Shown: positions 20,975 to 31,783, counted from the stretch's first letter. The stretch is 64,000 nucleotides of DNA from Batillaria attramentaria (GCA_018292915.2 JACVVK020000089.1:1-64000); one strand, 5' to 3'. A program made the numbers and translations. The notes: generated by a model from the sequence alone, not told the origin.

Positions 20975-21137
20975 GTGGGGGTGTGTTTAACGTCCTTGGG
21001 TGATATATGGGTGATATCAAAGACGAAGCAGCGAGAAAAAGGCCGGCACAAGTATCTGGCCCCAGCCAGGAATCGAACTCACGACCCAAGCATTGCCAGT
21101 CCAGATCTCTACCGCCGGCTCGACCCTCCCGGCTCCC
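20975..21137 (-). mobile_element. SINE-A copy 12, diverged
   Basis: A minus-strand body and head with an altered anticodon region and a small internal deletion plus duplication (GGGTGATATATGGGTGATATC). Its tail is replaced by a G/GT-rich tract. Confidence 0.8.
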
Positions 21138-21439
21138 AAGAGGTGTATGACATGAAATCCGACAATCACTTTCTTCTGTCAGCCTACTTCTTGTAAATGA
21201 CACCTAGGCAGTTTAGTGTATTACTTCTAAACCAATCAACCAACAACTCGTCATTGTCAGTTCGGCCTGACAAAACACACACACACACACACACAGAACC
21301 AAACAGCTTAAAGGTCACACGTTAACACCTAGCAAATGCTTCATCTGGAAATGAGTGCTTCTAATATCATTGCTTTTCCGACAAACAAAAGAAATACACG
21401 AGGGCGCGTGTGTACTGAGCCAGACGGATACAGGATAGT

Positions 21440-21607
21440 CTATAAGCCTGGTTTGTTGGGCCATCTCCCTACGTCAAGCGATGCGCGACCAGACAGATAA
21501 ATATACAGCACCAAACCAATAGCCCCAACCCACACAGCACGCGCCTTCTCCCTAGAGGAGAGTGACGTCACAGTCGACGCGACCTGTGCGTAGCGGCGAG
21601 CCGCCAT
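21440..21607 (-). CDS. Candidate 55-residue single-pass membrane protein
   Basis: On the minus strand an ATGGCGGC start in a purine-poor but ATGG-type context opens MAARRYAQVASTVTSLSSRE, followed by a hydrophobic segment VWVGAIGLVLYIYLSG and a short polar C-terminus before a stop. An AAATATAT stretch lies about 15-25 bases upstream on that strand, a TGACGTCA site lies inside the frame and CCAAT motifs lie further upstream. The basic N-terminus plus one membrane span would suit a small mitochondrial or ER protein. I do not recognise a family, and it could be a chance frame. Confidence 0.25.
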   Translation of the reverse strand: MAARRYAQVASTVTSLSSREKARAVWVGAIGLVLYIYLSGRASLDVGRWPNKPGL

Positions 21608-21654
21608 GACCACGCACGATATATTTTCAGGCAGACAAAGCGGTACACAATAAC

Positions 21655-21905
21655 CGTGTTTGTAACGAATTGCTTGCGTCCTGCTGTTATTATCAGCGCA
21701 ACAGATTATATGGGTTACACCAATCACTGCGCTTCTAACAAACTGCTCTACGTCTTGGTGTTGTTATCGGCGCTACACTGACCAATCACTGCGCTTGTAA
21801 CAGATTGCGCAGATCCTGCAAATTGTTACCAGCGCAACAGAACGGGGGACACTCATCACTGTGCTTCAAACAGATTGCTTACATCCGCTGTTATCAGTGT
21901 TGTCG
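21655..21905. repeat. ~70-bp tandem repeat rich in CCAATCAC
   Basis: About four units share ACCAATCACTGCGCTT, GTAACAGATTGC, a TCCTG/TCTTG step, TTGTTATCAGCGC and CAACAGA. Single units also appear near 22118 and 22279 (CACCAATCACCGCG). Each unit carries a CCAAT box, but the tandem degenerate organisation suggests a minisatellite rather than a designed promoter. Confidence 0.7.
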
Positions 21906-21994
21906 AGAGATGAATAACTAAGAGTTTGTCGGCAGAGGATGCCATAGGCCACTGTCCGCGTCCCGGCGGCGAGCGTTTGCGTGTCTGTCTCGTT

Positions 21995-22135
21995 CCCGCT
22001 TGCGGTTACCGCGGCCCGGGACATCCCGAGCTTTTGCGGATTATCAGTCAAGCGTGACGTTGGGAACGGAGGTTATACCCCAACCACCAGCAATGCGAAT
22101 AATTGCTGTGGTCAGTCGCACCAATCACCGCGCTG

Positions 22136-22173
<38 letters not shown>

Positions 22174-22290
22174 CAAAGAAAGAGTACTCTCAGATGGTCG
22201 TATCTCGGCAAACCTGACACCATTGCCTGTGACCAGCTCTTAGTTATCCAGCTCTTGGTCTTGCGTAAATTGAGCACACCAATCACCGCG
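21995..22290 (+). repeat. Dispersed repeat G, copy 1
   Basis: CGGGACATCCCGAG, GATTATCAGTCAAGCGTGAC, CGGAGG, ACCACCAG, GTGGTCAGTC and TGTGACCAGCTCTTAGTTAT recur in the same order in reverse complement at about 36830-37090. A 30-bp C tract (22138-22172) is present only in this copy. Confidence 0.65.
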
Positions 22291-22731
22291 GTGATACACC
22301 CCCCTCCTACCCCCACCCCCCACCCCCACCGCGCCCAACAGTATCTGCCTATTAAGGACACATCCCTCGTAGATTATGGTGCATCCGGGGTAGACATCGG
22401 CCATCAATCAAAGTCCAATCAAAAACGCTAACCCAGAAATAGGTGCTCCGCAGGCAAACCACTGCGAATCTTAGTGGGCGTTTTCCTTATTAATTCTCTG
22501 CTTATTGAGCGCAAAATTAATCTGTCGTCTGCCCTGATCATCAAAGGCTGTCAGAGGCAGAAGATGAGATGGAAAATAAACGATACCAGCAGGAGACAAT
22601 GAACACAAAGGAATTACGCGCGAGGAGATTTGCCCAACCCCTGCCGTCCGCTTCTTCGTATCAACAGTCCTCTGAAACCGACACCCCTGCTGTGAAGCGA
22701 ATGAAAACACGTCCCCCGCCCTCAGTTCTTC

Positions 22732-22735
<4 letters not shown>

Positions 22736-22777
<42 letters not shown>

Positions 22778-22800
22778 GCACGCACGCACGCACGCACGCA

Positions 22801-22831
<31 letters not shown>

Positions 22832-22846
22832 GCACGCACGCACGCA

Positions 22847-22919
<73 letters not shown>
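22736..22919. repeat. Long (CA)n / (GCAC)n array
   Basis: About 185 bp of CA with repeated GCAC and GCGC segments. The pattern GCATGCGCGCGCACAC occurs twice, showing internal duplication of the array. Confidence 0.97.
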
Positions 22920-23361
22920 ACTTGGCACACACGCACGCACGAACACTGGCAAACACACACGTGCGCGCGCCCGCGCGCAAAGTCATCTCACACCGGACAG
23001 AATGATCGTCTTTTCGATAAGCTATATGTGATCACTGAATCTTTAAAACGGCATTCATTATAAACCGATGAACAACCAATACATATTCAAAGTCTAGGGA
23101 CTTTCCCGTGTCTTTGCTATTAAACCACAAAACTAAACGATTTCAATGCTGTCGACGCACCAAAATTAGCTGCGCATTTACAAACCCTCAGCGTCTCCCA
23201 GATTCACATCAAAATCCTATTTCCTGTTACCCGCAGGGACCCATTCCAACTAAATACCCATACGGCATCACGTGACACGAAGCAGTCCACTCAATTCACG
23301 TCCACAAGCACCTCCAGGCACACATCACCGCCCAAAAGCAGACCCAGAATTGGGCAATCTA

Positions 23362-23395
<34 letters not shown>

Positions 23396-23875
23396 TTTTT
23401 TTTTTTTTTCTCTTTCAGGTTTCAGGCCCCCAAAAAGTGCAGCGAGGCAAAGCATTTGAGTGTCCACTGGCCGGCTCACTCACTGGCCCTCTGACGTAAC
23501 TGTGCCCTTCTCCTCCAGCAACCCGCAGCAGCGGCAGTAGCAGCCGTGAAGGCCAAACCAGAACCAGAGGGGCCTCTTTTATTTGGCTCACGTGTTTGAC
23601 TATTTCCAAAGCAAGAATTAGAAAGTAAAAAAAAAAAAAAAAAAAAAAATGTTCCCAGTGTAACTATACAGCGTAGAATACAGAGTGTCATGGTGGGGGT
23701 GGTGGGATGTGTGTGTGTGTGTGTGGGGGGGGGGGGGGGTACTGTACATATCTTAAAACACGGAAACTGGAAAGCAACTTCTGAATTGATGCCTGTTTAC
23801 TTCCCTTTGTTGACAACTTGTCTCCCTTTAACGCCTCTGCATACATAGCGGCAACAAATAATTCGGTTAATTCGA
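22920..23875. other. Unassigned stretch with CT, T, A and G tracts
   Basis: Simple tracts at 23362-23415, 23627-23649 and 23710-23740 account for the low-complexity reading frames. No gene or dispersed repeat was recognised. Confidence 0.4.
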
Positions 23876-24078
23876 AAGGATCTGTCTGAAAAATGTCTCA
23901 TAACTCAATTTACCGTCTATCATCGTGTCAAATTTGGTGCCTGCGGTCCGTTCTGGTGTTTACCGATCCTGAGAAAACGCCAATGGTAAACAAGACAGAC
24001 GATAGACAGACGACATGCGACGACGGGCCATAACGTAGACTAACTTTGTTTACACATGTCAGACAAGTAAAAGCCAGG
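23876..24078 (+). repeat. Diverged relative of the 47.3-48.8 kb repeat family
   Basis: CCGTCTATCATCGTGTCAAA, TTTGGTGCCTG and GAGAAAACGCCAATG, then a GACAGACG-rich segment and TAGACTAACTTTGTTTACAC, follow the same order as the end of the array at 47349-48778. It has one unit only and lacks the TCAAGGTCA motif. Confidence 0.55.
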
Positions 24079-24777
24079 GGGGGGGGGGGGATCCATTCCG
24101 GCTAGAACCCGTAATTTTGGAACACTGCTGGACGACTGCGCATTTCACTTCCGCCGTATGCCTTATGATAAAGTTTATTAACAGTCACTCTGGACATGTC
24201 ATCGTTCAAAACAAACCTAGACAACACTGTTGGTTGTCTGCAATTTTCTGAACCCCCCCCCCCCACCCACCCCCTCGCAAAAAATGAAAAGGGATCTAAG
24301 GATTTAACGATACACTCAGGAACGAACCACAACACCTGTCGCACTCATTAAACTCTTTGAAAATGCGTTCATCAGCCATAATGATAAAGTTCCAAGTAAT
24401 TCCAGAAAATTCCTGGCTGCCTGCACACTTCATCCCAGCAAAGGACAGACAGCGGTCCCAGGATCTTCTCATTCACTCAGGAACGAACCACACCACTTCT
24501 GGTACCCTTTACACTCGCTGGGCATGTTTTCGTTCGCCTTATGATAAGGTTCACCTCCACACAAACCGTACAAAAGGGAGGTCGGTCACAGCCTGTGTCT
24601 TACCTACAACAGAAACAGAGAACACGATCAGGCTTCAGAGGGTCCCTCCATGCCTCTCCCCATGCTACCCAGGCCAAGCCCTTCTACTGGCTTCAAGCTC
24701 TAGTGCCATGTCTAGATAGTGTGTTTGGTGAGGCGTCAACGTTTCATGGGGCAGTCTTTCGTACTACGTATCGCGGA
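24079..24777. other. No recognisable feature apart from G/C tracts
   Basis: A G run at 24079-24091 and a C run at 24246-24258. ACTCAGGAACGAACCAC occurs twice (24313 and 24476), a short local duplication that also includes nearby CGTATGCCTTATGATAA-like text. Confidence 0.4.
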
Positions 24778-24902
24778 GAAAATATAATCAGGGTGAGTGG
24801 GTGGGTGTTTGGGGGTTTAACGTCCTTTTCCACCACATATCAAAGACGGGGCAACGATGAAAAAGCCAGCACAAATATTTGGCCCCAGAAAATGTAATCA
24901 GG
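24778..24902 (-). mobile_element. 95-bp truncated SINE-A with 15-bp target duplication
   Basis: GAAAATATAATCAGG at 24778-24792 and GAAAATGTAATCAGG at 24888-24902 flank a minus-strand SINE tail and partial body that ends at GGCCCCA, exactly before the B box. Confidence 0.88.
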
Positions 24903-24999
24903 ACTTACTGACCAGATACATAATACTTAACATCTAGAACTACCAGAAATGCAAGATCATTGGTGCCCATGGCTATTAGAGCTGCAAACTCAAGTAGAA

Positions 25000-25031
<32 letters not shown>

Positions 25032-25155
25032 GTGGGTGTGTGTGGACTGAGGAGAAAGAGCAGAGCGAGTGAATGTGTAGAGTGAATGCCGGAAAGAGTG
25101 TTCAATGTGATAGTAAGTATTCTGTATTTCATGGCAACCATTGCTCTCTGCAATT

Positions 25156-25262
25156 CCGTTTCTTCTCAGCGTTAAACCCCAAACACCCACCCACCACCAC
25201 CCGTTTCTTCTCAGCGTTAAACCCCCCAAACACCCACCCACCCCCACCCGCTTCTTCTCAGC
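25156..25262 (+). mobile_element. Two tandem 30-32-bp SINE-A tail fragments with three copies of a 15-bp target sequence
   Basis: CCGTTTCTTCTCAGC lies at 25156-25170 and 25201-25215, and as CCGCTTCTTCTCAGC at 25248-25262. Between them are two plus-strand SINE tails, GTTAAACCCCAAACACCC and GTTAAACCCCCCAAACACCC, each with an ACCC-rich end. Either two insertions used the same site or one insertion was tandemly duplicated. Confidence 0.85.
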
Positions 25263-25384
25263 AAATTCAGTATTTTCACAACTTTTTACTGGTTAAACCT
25301 TTTCAACGAACGTTTCTGTACGTATCTCATTCCGAAGTACAAGTTTACGCTATTGATTGGCGTCACATTTTCCTACTTTTTCAT

Positions 25385-25575
25385 GAGGGTATAATATATA
25401 TATCTCTTATAATATAATATATATATAATATAATATATATATAGCACACATCTCCTAGATCTAGGGAGCGCTCTCAGCTTTACTTACTTCCCCTATTTTC
25501 AAATTGACCTGATTGAGCGCATGTTTTCGGCTTTAGCGACGCCTTTGTTCCTATTATATATATATATATATAACA
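25385..25575. repeat. AT-rich (TA)n tracts
   Basis: Palindromic TATATA runs at 25392-25442 and 25554-25573 surround a short non-repetitive segment. Confidence 0.8.
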
Positions 25576-26058
25576 GGGTCATTTCGATACTTTGCGTGTA
25601 TTCACGCTTTTTTACTAAAATTTTCACTTATGCCGAGAGCGCAAAATTAATATCTATAGTTGACCAAAACGTTAGTTAAGTAGCTTTTAATGATTTATCC
25701 CCCCCCCCCCCCAAAAAAAAAAAAAAAAAATAGTAAACTAACAAATTTCCAAAGAATCCCCAAAAAGTCGCTAGCAACTGCAGCGCCAACCCCGAACACA
25801 CACTGAACCAATTCGCCTCCGTCTCAAGCAGGCCGTGAGCAGAAACCCCAAAGAACGTCTGACGCCCGTAAATAACACACACGGCGGAAGCAGCCATTGT
25901 GAAGTACAACAGACCAGGCCTCGCTGACCCCAGCAGCGGAAGGGTCGAGACATTTCATCAGCCTCGTCCGGGACGCTGGGGTGGTGTGCGGTCACCAGTG
26001 CACGATTTACGCCACCTCGGCCGATTGCTTCTGGTCGAGATCAGATCCTTCCTGCTCG

Positions 26059-26059
<1 letters not shown>

Positions 26060-26140
<81 letters not shown>
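26060..26140. repeat. (GT)n microsatellite
   Basis: About 80 bp of pure GT. The HTHTH and VCVCV proteins in this area are its translations. Confidence 0.97.
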
Positions 26141-26141
<1 letters not shown>

Positions 26142-26730
26142 CTCAGTGGTGACCACGGCATGATGGATTGCAGAGTAACGCCTTGAGCCATCCCATGCTG
26201 AAACGGTTTTAGAAGACCTGGAAGAACTGTAGAGCTGGGTCTCTGTTTAAAAGCTGTCCTGATCACCATCTGACACCTTGCTCCCTCCCGTGGTTCACCT
26301 TCCTGGCAATGAAACTCTACAGTCATCTGAAAAATGGGCGCAAGCGGTTAGCAAACCAACAGCGCTTAGGCCCTTTTCCCAGATGAGAGCAGACAGAACT
26401 GTGGCTTGAGATTCAGCGGAAGGAATGAGATCTAACGAAAATGAAATCGTGTCCACCTGCACCGCCTCAGTGACTGACTAACACCAAAGACATGTTTCCA
26501 AGATCTTTGCTAACACTTTGTTCTATAACCACAGCAGCACCGAAAAGAAAGATTATACCTGCTATGTTTACCAGAAACCTCTGACAGCAGAACTGTACAG
26601 TCAATGCTAGGGTCGTGAAGTCCCCGCTGGGAGACAAATTAGCATGTTGTTCCTAGTCCTCTTTGACCCGTTCTTGATAAATGGTGGAAAATGACGAGAC
26701 ACTCGCAAAACAAACTACCGACAACCTGTT
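26141..26730. other. No recognisable feature
   Basis: Unique-looking sequence of average composition. I see no repeat family, tract or supported exon. Confidence 0.35.
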
Positions 26731-27024
26731 CAGGGCCCGCATGTAAAAGTCGAGGTTAGGGATTTTAGCTCAGGGTTAGAGTCTAACCTCGAACTAAACT
26801 AGCTCTAGGGTTTTAAAAAAAAATTCTTTTGTTGTTGTTGTTTAACCAGGAAGCGGGTCCATTCCACCACGATGCACAAGCCGTTAGAGAAGAATTTTTT
26901 TCTACCTTTCTTCGCTTCCTTTTTTCTTTAATTTAATTTTGTTTTGGGGGTTTCTTTTGTCCTGGTCTGGGTTAGGCCCGTAGCCGTGGGTTAAATTAAC
27001 CTCGACTTTTACATTCGGGCCCTG
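26731..27024. mobile_element. MITE-1 copy 2
   Basis: Begins CAGGGCCCGCATGTAAAAG and ends ACTTTTACATTCGGGCCCTG, an inverted repeat with one mismatch. The GGTTAGGG...CTAACCTCG subterminal hairpin and the GGAAGCGGG / CGCTTCC inverted pair are intact, making this one of the best preserved copies. Confidence 0.88.
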
Positions 27025-27212
27025 GTTGATATCCATGGAAGCCCGTTGTGAACAGAACTCGAGATTTCGGTATTAAGGTCTCAGTGACAACTGGTAACTG
27101 ACCCTTACACAATATTTCTTTCAACCGGACAGGAAACACCGCGCTAGAGACCTTGGTGGGTTCGCCTCAACGGCTAACGATCTCTGGGAAGAAGTCAATC
27201 CCAACCCCAAAC

Positions 27213-27332
27213 ATGTCTCAAGGGTTTCTTGTGTTTGCCCTGGTCGTCGCCATCGTCTTGTTGGGCGATAAACGGGAACACTCTTCTCCCATCCGCTTGG
27301 TTTGCTCTGGCGGGTGTTGTGGTCTGATTTAG
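27213..27332 (+). CDS. Candidate 39-residue secreted peptide precursor
   Basis: An ATG opens MSQGFLVFALVVAIVLLG, a convincing signal-peptide hydrophobic core, followed by DKR (a dibasic processing site) and an 18-residue C-terminal part with three cysteines arranged C-SGG-CC before a TAG stop. The layout signal peptide / KR / short Cys peptide is what a neuropeptide or other small secreted peptide precursor looks like. There is no homology evidence, no visible promoter or polyA signal, and an odd cysteine number, so a chance ORF remains likely. Confidence 0.25.
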   Translation: MSQGFLVFALVVAIVLLGDKREHSSPIRLVCSGGCCGLI

Positions 27333-27754
27333 GACCTCCCTCCCCGACCGCCGGACAGCAGACGGTTAAAACCCTAGTCCGCTTTGCCTCCACGGCCCAC
27401 TAAATCTGTCTGGGTGTTCTCGCCTCTCCTTCCGAGACCGTTCTCGGTCTTGTCGAGGTCCGTGCGTTTGTCTGTGTCCTGCCACTATACAGTGATTAGT
27501 CCGTCCGCTGCTCACCCATTCTGCACCTTCAGAGCCACTAGCCCGTCTCCTGCTCCGGAAACTGTCCGGAGCGGGGAAGGAGTTACTGGCTGTGAAGGCA
27601 CATAATGCTAGCTGACGGAGAATGATAGTGATCGGGTCTCGCGACTCTCTTTCGAAGAATTTTGTCTTGTTCTTGATCTTGGCGAAAAGTCTTGTGAAGC
27701 ACGTCTGCACGCCTGAAGGCAAAAAGCACATCCTGAACATCCTGGGATTTGTTA

Positions 27755-28133
27755 GTCACGAAAAGGAACGGGTGGGTGAGTGAGTGAGTGAGTGAGTGTG
27801 GGTTTTTGGGGCTTAAAGCCGCGCAAGCACCAAAGACTAATTTGCGGCTAAATGTGCCTGCACTACGTGAAAAAAAAATGTAATGTTGGACAACTGATAT
27901 GCAACCGGTCTACGGGCCCGGGCAGCATAAACCTAGGACATGCAGGAGACGCTGCACCTTCATGCTAATTTCTCGAACTCCCGATTACAAAAACTGAAAA
28001 GCGTAGAAAACAAATAGCAATTACAACTAGGTAAAACAAAGAAACTGTATTCCAACCACACTGACTACACAACTACGTACCATGAAGTTGAAACCCACAA
28101 TACTTCTCGTGCCAATTTACTTTTACCCATTTT
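27755..28133 (-). mobile_element. Repeat family D, copy 1
   Basis: A GTGAG-tailed repeat (GGCTTAAAGCCGCGCAAGC, TTTGCGGCTAAATGTG, CTGCACTACGTGAAAAAA, ACATGCAGGAGACGCTG, CTTCATGCTAATTTCTCG) shared with 32536-32795. CTGGGATTTGTTA at 27742-27754 and 28134-28146 is a 13-bp perfect target duplication, which sets the copy at about 380 bp. Confidence 0.78.
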
Positions 28134-28439
28134 CTGGGATTTGTTATCCAAGAAAACGACTAAATTGTATTCGAGCAGTATCGACCATCCCAAATCTACG
28201 TACAAGGAAATTAAACGACATCTAACCATTACTTCAAGCGCCGGCACGTGGATCGATACAGGGGAGGGGGAGGGGGGGGGAGGGGGCAAAAACTCATTCA
28301 CAAAGTTGCAAAGTCGACTCCTGAAATGGTGACCACGCAGGCAATTTTGTCAGCCCAATGTCAGACGTGGGGCGACGACTGTGTGGGTGTGATAAAGCCT
28401 GTCTGGTGGTCACTACCTGGTCACGTCCACACCCACAGG

Positions 28440-29525
28440 GGTGTAGTCACAATGGACGGGAGTGTTTCCGGTGCTACTCCTCTTCAAAACTAGCACCGCT
28501 GTTACAGGGCGACTTTACAAGACTGTGTGAAAGTGCATGTGTAATTAAAGACACTTGCTCACTTTGTGTGTGTGTCTGTATGTATGTATACAACTTCCAA
28601 CCATTCACATTCAATCAGCCTCCCGCAGTACCTCCGTCCGCATCCACCAGTACTGAAGAATCAAGACTGAAGCAATGACAAGTTTTAGTTTAGTATTCAA
28701 ACGAGAGAAAAAAAATGAAACGACGAGAATACGAAGTAGCATAGGGTCTGACGGAGAAAGAGGTAACGGCAGGACGTTGTCGACGTTGTCGTAGACGTGG
28801 ATGAGATCAGAGACGATGCTGTGGGGATGGCGCAGAAACGACCAGACGAAGAACAAGGCCTCTAGCGACGAAGATGTGGATGGTCTCTAGCGCGACCGAC
28901 TTAGCTGGGGAGTATCGGTCCGCGTGAGACAAGAGATGTGTAGAACCGACTGTTGCGTGTGGACGCAGTGTTCCAGAACAGTAGCATCAAGTGTTTCCAC
29001 TTTTCAAATATGAATAGCGCCGAGTGTTTCCGACGAACTTCGGTCTGTCGGTGTGAAACTGAGAAAGGGGCCGTATACCAACCAGAGCCCGTATGTAATA
29101 GTCGAGGATAGGGCTTTTAGCTCCGGGTTAAAGTTTTACCTCGAACGAAACTAGCTCTAGGGTTAAATTTTCTGTTGTTTTTTTGTTTTAAATCAGGAAG
29201 CGGGCCTATTGCAGGAAGGTGCCTGAGCCCTTATAGAAGGATTTTTTTCTTCCCTTCTTCGCTTCCTTTTTTATTTAATTTTGCTTATTGGGTTTCTTTT
29301 GTCCTAGTCGGGTTAGGCCCGTAGCCGTGGGTTAAATTAACCTCGACTTTTACATTCGTGCCCAGACAACGACTTTGACTAACTACAATGTGTCACTACA
29401 ATGCAAAGACGTGCGCATGCCCATATTTCAACACACATGGCTTTGCGTGAGAGCAACCCCCCTCGGAACTGTTCAAGCGGAGGTAGCACCGGAAACACTC
29501 CCCGTTCATTTTTGACTACCCCCCC
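28440..29525. repeat. Pair of ~60-bp inverted similarities around 1 kb
   Basis: 28441-28495 (GTAGTCACAATGGACGGGAG, TGTTTCCGGTGCTAC) matches the reverse complement of 29467-29522. The interval contains a MITE-1 copy and unassigned sequence. These could be termini of an older element into which the MITE inserted. Confidence 0.4.
29086..29363. mobile_element. MITE-1 copy 3
   Basis: Begins GCCCGTATGTAATAGTCGAG and ends CTCGACTTTTACATTCGTGC. CCAGA occurs on both sides and may be a target duplication. Full internal structure is present. Confidence 0.87.
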
Positions 29526-29700
29526 CCCCCCTCTCCACCCACCCTGTACGTGTCGACGTCTTCACACAAGCAGTCGCCCACCCTTCCCTTGTCCCTGACG
29601 GTTCTCTGTGATTGTGTCGGTTCTGGTCACTCTATGACTTCTGTCGCCTGGGGAGCCGGTAGAACGCCGAGCTGCCCCCCCCCCCCCCCCCCCCCCCGTC
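29520..29700. repeat. Poly-C tracts
   Basis: C runs at 29519-29531 and 29676-29697, with another at 29899-29912. They produce the proline-rich frames seen here. Confidence 0.9.
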
Positions 29701-29749
29701 GCTGCTCGTTTCTGGTCAGGGTCAATCTAGATGTGACTTCTTCTGTGGC

Positions 29750-29890
29750 CTGGGGAGCCGGGGTTCAGTGCCCAGCTGGACAGCGCTGGACTGTTCAATC
29801 ACGGGGTCGTGAGTTCCATTTCCGGCGTGTGCTAACTTTTTTTTTTTTCCACGCTGTCCTTGTCTTTTGTTGTATCCCTTACGTCGGGAG
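29750..29890 (+). mobile_element. Old, diverged SINE-A copy
   Basis: GGGGAGCCGG, CAGCGCTGGACTGTTCAATC, GGGTCGTGAGTTCCATTTCC, TGTCCTTGTCTTTTGTTGTA and GTCGGGAGTAAAGACGTC follow the SINE-A layout with many changes. Confidence 0.6.
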
Positions 29891-30300
29891 TAAAGACGTC
29901 CCCCCCCCCCCCCGTCTCCCCACCACCCCACCCCCTCAACGTTTTTAACGAACCAATTACCCATCTCTCGCCTTCTTGTCCGGAAACAGGGGCAATATTC
30001 ACTGTCTTTAGAGGCTGTACGGACATTCAGGAAGCTCTCCTGAGCTGGCGACCCAACACTGAAGATATTAAATTCCTCCCTGTGGTCATTTGACATAGCG
30101 CACGTAATCAGCAGCAGGGGCTTCGGTGGCCCTCGCGACGAAAACTTACGGGAAACGGATTCGCCTACGTATATCATGTACTACGCAGAGCACCATCTGG
30201 GAATCACTGAATGGGACGGGGATGGGGGCGTTGTGGGATTTCGAGAACTCTCTCTCTCTCTCTCTCTCATTTATATGTGTGTGTGATCTCTTTGTAGTTT

Positions 30301-30400
30301 AGTTTTCCTAGTTTAGCAAGGACAAGATGGAAGACAGGTCGTTGTACCTTTATCTTTTTATCCTTGGAAAATAAAGCTTCGTTCGTTCGTTCGTTCTCTC
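30301..30400 (+). repeat. LINE-type 3' tail ending in (TTCG)n
   Basis: CTTGGAAAATAAAGC followed by TTCG repeats and a CT array is typical of a LINE 3' end. Upstream TTAGCAAGGACAAGATGG is consistent with such tails, but no ORF remnant is present. Confidence 0.5.
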
Positions 30401-30449
30401 TCTCTCTCTTGTTGTTGTTGTTTTTGTTTTGTTTGTTTGTTTGTTTTTA

Positions 30450-30775
30450 ATGAGTGCAGTGTTAACATGTATGTGACATTTGTGACACAGGTGGCTGTGA
30501 TGTATGTATGTCGATTTTTTTTTTTCCAATGCCCCTAGTGGGTGGGAAAATAAACTTGACTTGACTCGACTCTCTCTCTCTTTCTTGTTGTTGTTGTTTT
30601 TGTTTTTTTGTTGCTGTTTTTATGAGTGCAGTGTTAACATGTATGTGACATTTGTGACACAGGTGACTGTGATGTATGTATGTCTATCTTTTTTTTTCCC
30701 TAGTGCCCCTAGAGGGTGGGAAAATAAACTTGACTTGACTTGACTTGACTTGACTCTCACTCTCTCTCTCTCTCT
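30450..30775 (+). repeat. Tandem duplication of a LINE-type 3' tail with (TTGAC)n
   Basis: Two ~175-bp units share GAGTGCAGTGTTAACATG, TGTGACATTTGTGACACAGG, GATGTATGTATGTC, a T tract and GGGTGGGAAAATAAACTTGAC repeats in pieces. Both end in TTGAC repeats and a CT array. Confidence 0.7.
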
Positions 30776-30781
30776 CTCTCT

Positions 30782-30957
30782 GTGGAGCCGGGAGAGCCAT
30801 ATGGCCCGGTAAAGCGTTGGACTCTCAATGCACGGTTCGTCAGTTCGATTCCCAGGTGGGGGCCTAATATATGTGCTGGCCTTTTTCTCGTTCCCCTGTC
30901 TTCGGTATCACCTTTGCGTGGCGGAAAAGGACGTTAAACTACCGAACACCCAACCAT
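30782..30957 (+). mobile_element. SINE-A copy 15 (subfamily B)
   Basis: A plus-strand copy with CTCTCAATGC loop, GTTCGATTCCC B box and GGCCTTTTTCTCG. CT arrays lie on both sides. Confidence 0.87.
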
Positions 30958-31039
30958 CCTCTCTCTCTCTCTCTCTCTCCGATTGTAGCAACAGCTGACT
31001 GAAAATTAATCACTGTATTGTTAAATCATTTTCGTTGGA

Positions 31040-31155
<116 letters not shown>

Positions 31156-31374
31156 GCATACAGCATATTTAAAAAAAATTAAATCCATAAGATTTACAAC
31201 AGATGTAGATGTGACAGAAATGCCCATTGCGCTACCATATAATACCCTTTTTCGGGCATCACCCAGACCGAAAGCACTAACGAAGGTAAAGTATTAACAC
31301 GGCTACATCTCAGTATCACATCAGATTATTTATATTTATAGCCGGGTCTCTTTCCACCCACGGACGTATAGAGA

Positions 31375-31615
31375 TGGACGCACCGCAGTGCCGGAAAAGT
31401 GTCGCCGCCGCGCGCCATGTTGCTAGTACCTGGAAGTGCCAGCTGTTTACATAGCGCGCATAGCATTGGCCAGACGCTATCAGCTGTTTACATAGCACGC
31501 ATAGCATTGGTCCGCTTTATCTTACGTCACATTTCTGATGACGTCTTTCTAAAGAACTTTGTATTTCGAACGAGGCGTCCTATACACAGAGCCTCTGAGT
31601 TCTGGTATTAGTAAG
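31375..31615 (+). promoter_or_regulatory. Candidate CpG-rich promoter
   Basis: Two 30-bp direct repeats (31441-31470, 31482-31511; 41-bp period) each end in an inverted CCAAT box (ATTGG at 31465-31469 and 31506-31510). They are followed by TTACGTCA (31522-31529) and TGACGTC (31539-31545), CRE/ATF-type sites, and then AAGATGGCCGCG (31613), a YY1-type start-site motif with an embedded ATG. This spacing of NF-Y, CRE and YY1 motifs is typical of housekeeping promoters in animals. The assignment rests on motif pattern alone. Confidence 0.4.
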
Positions 31616-31783
31616 ATGGCCGCGATAGCGACACTCGCAAGCAGCGGTGGCAGCGTGCGGCGGTGCGTCTATCTCTTTACGTCTGTGTTTCCACCAGGTC
31701 CGGCAAACGAACTCGACGAAGACGACGACGCGATCCGCATTAAGTCGCGAGGGTCGGCGTGCATCCTTCGGCTGTCCCAGTAA
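31616..31783 (+). CDS. Candidate first coding exon or short protein downstream of the promoter
   Basis: The ATG lies within the YY1-like AAGATGGCCGC with a purine at -3. It opens MAAIATLASSGGSVRRCVYL and continues with an acidic LDEDDD segment to a stop at 31781, 55 residues in all. A second AAGATGGCGGC (31878-31888) starts another frame that runs to 32213. Either may be a real first exon truncated here by an intron I cannot place. No family recognised. Confidence 0.25.
   Translation: MAAIATLASSGGSVRRCVYLFTSVFPPGPANELDEDDDAIRIKSRGSACILRLSQ

Noticed and set aside
22471..22960. Overlapping [14 protein letters not shown] frames
   Set aside because: Pure translation of (CA)n and GCAC repeats.
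25392..25573. TATATA runs as promoters
   Set aside because: They are simple AT tracts with no initiator, CCAAT or downstream frame.
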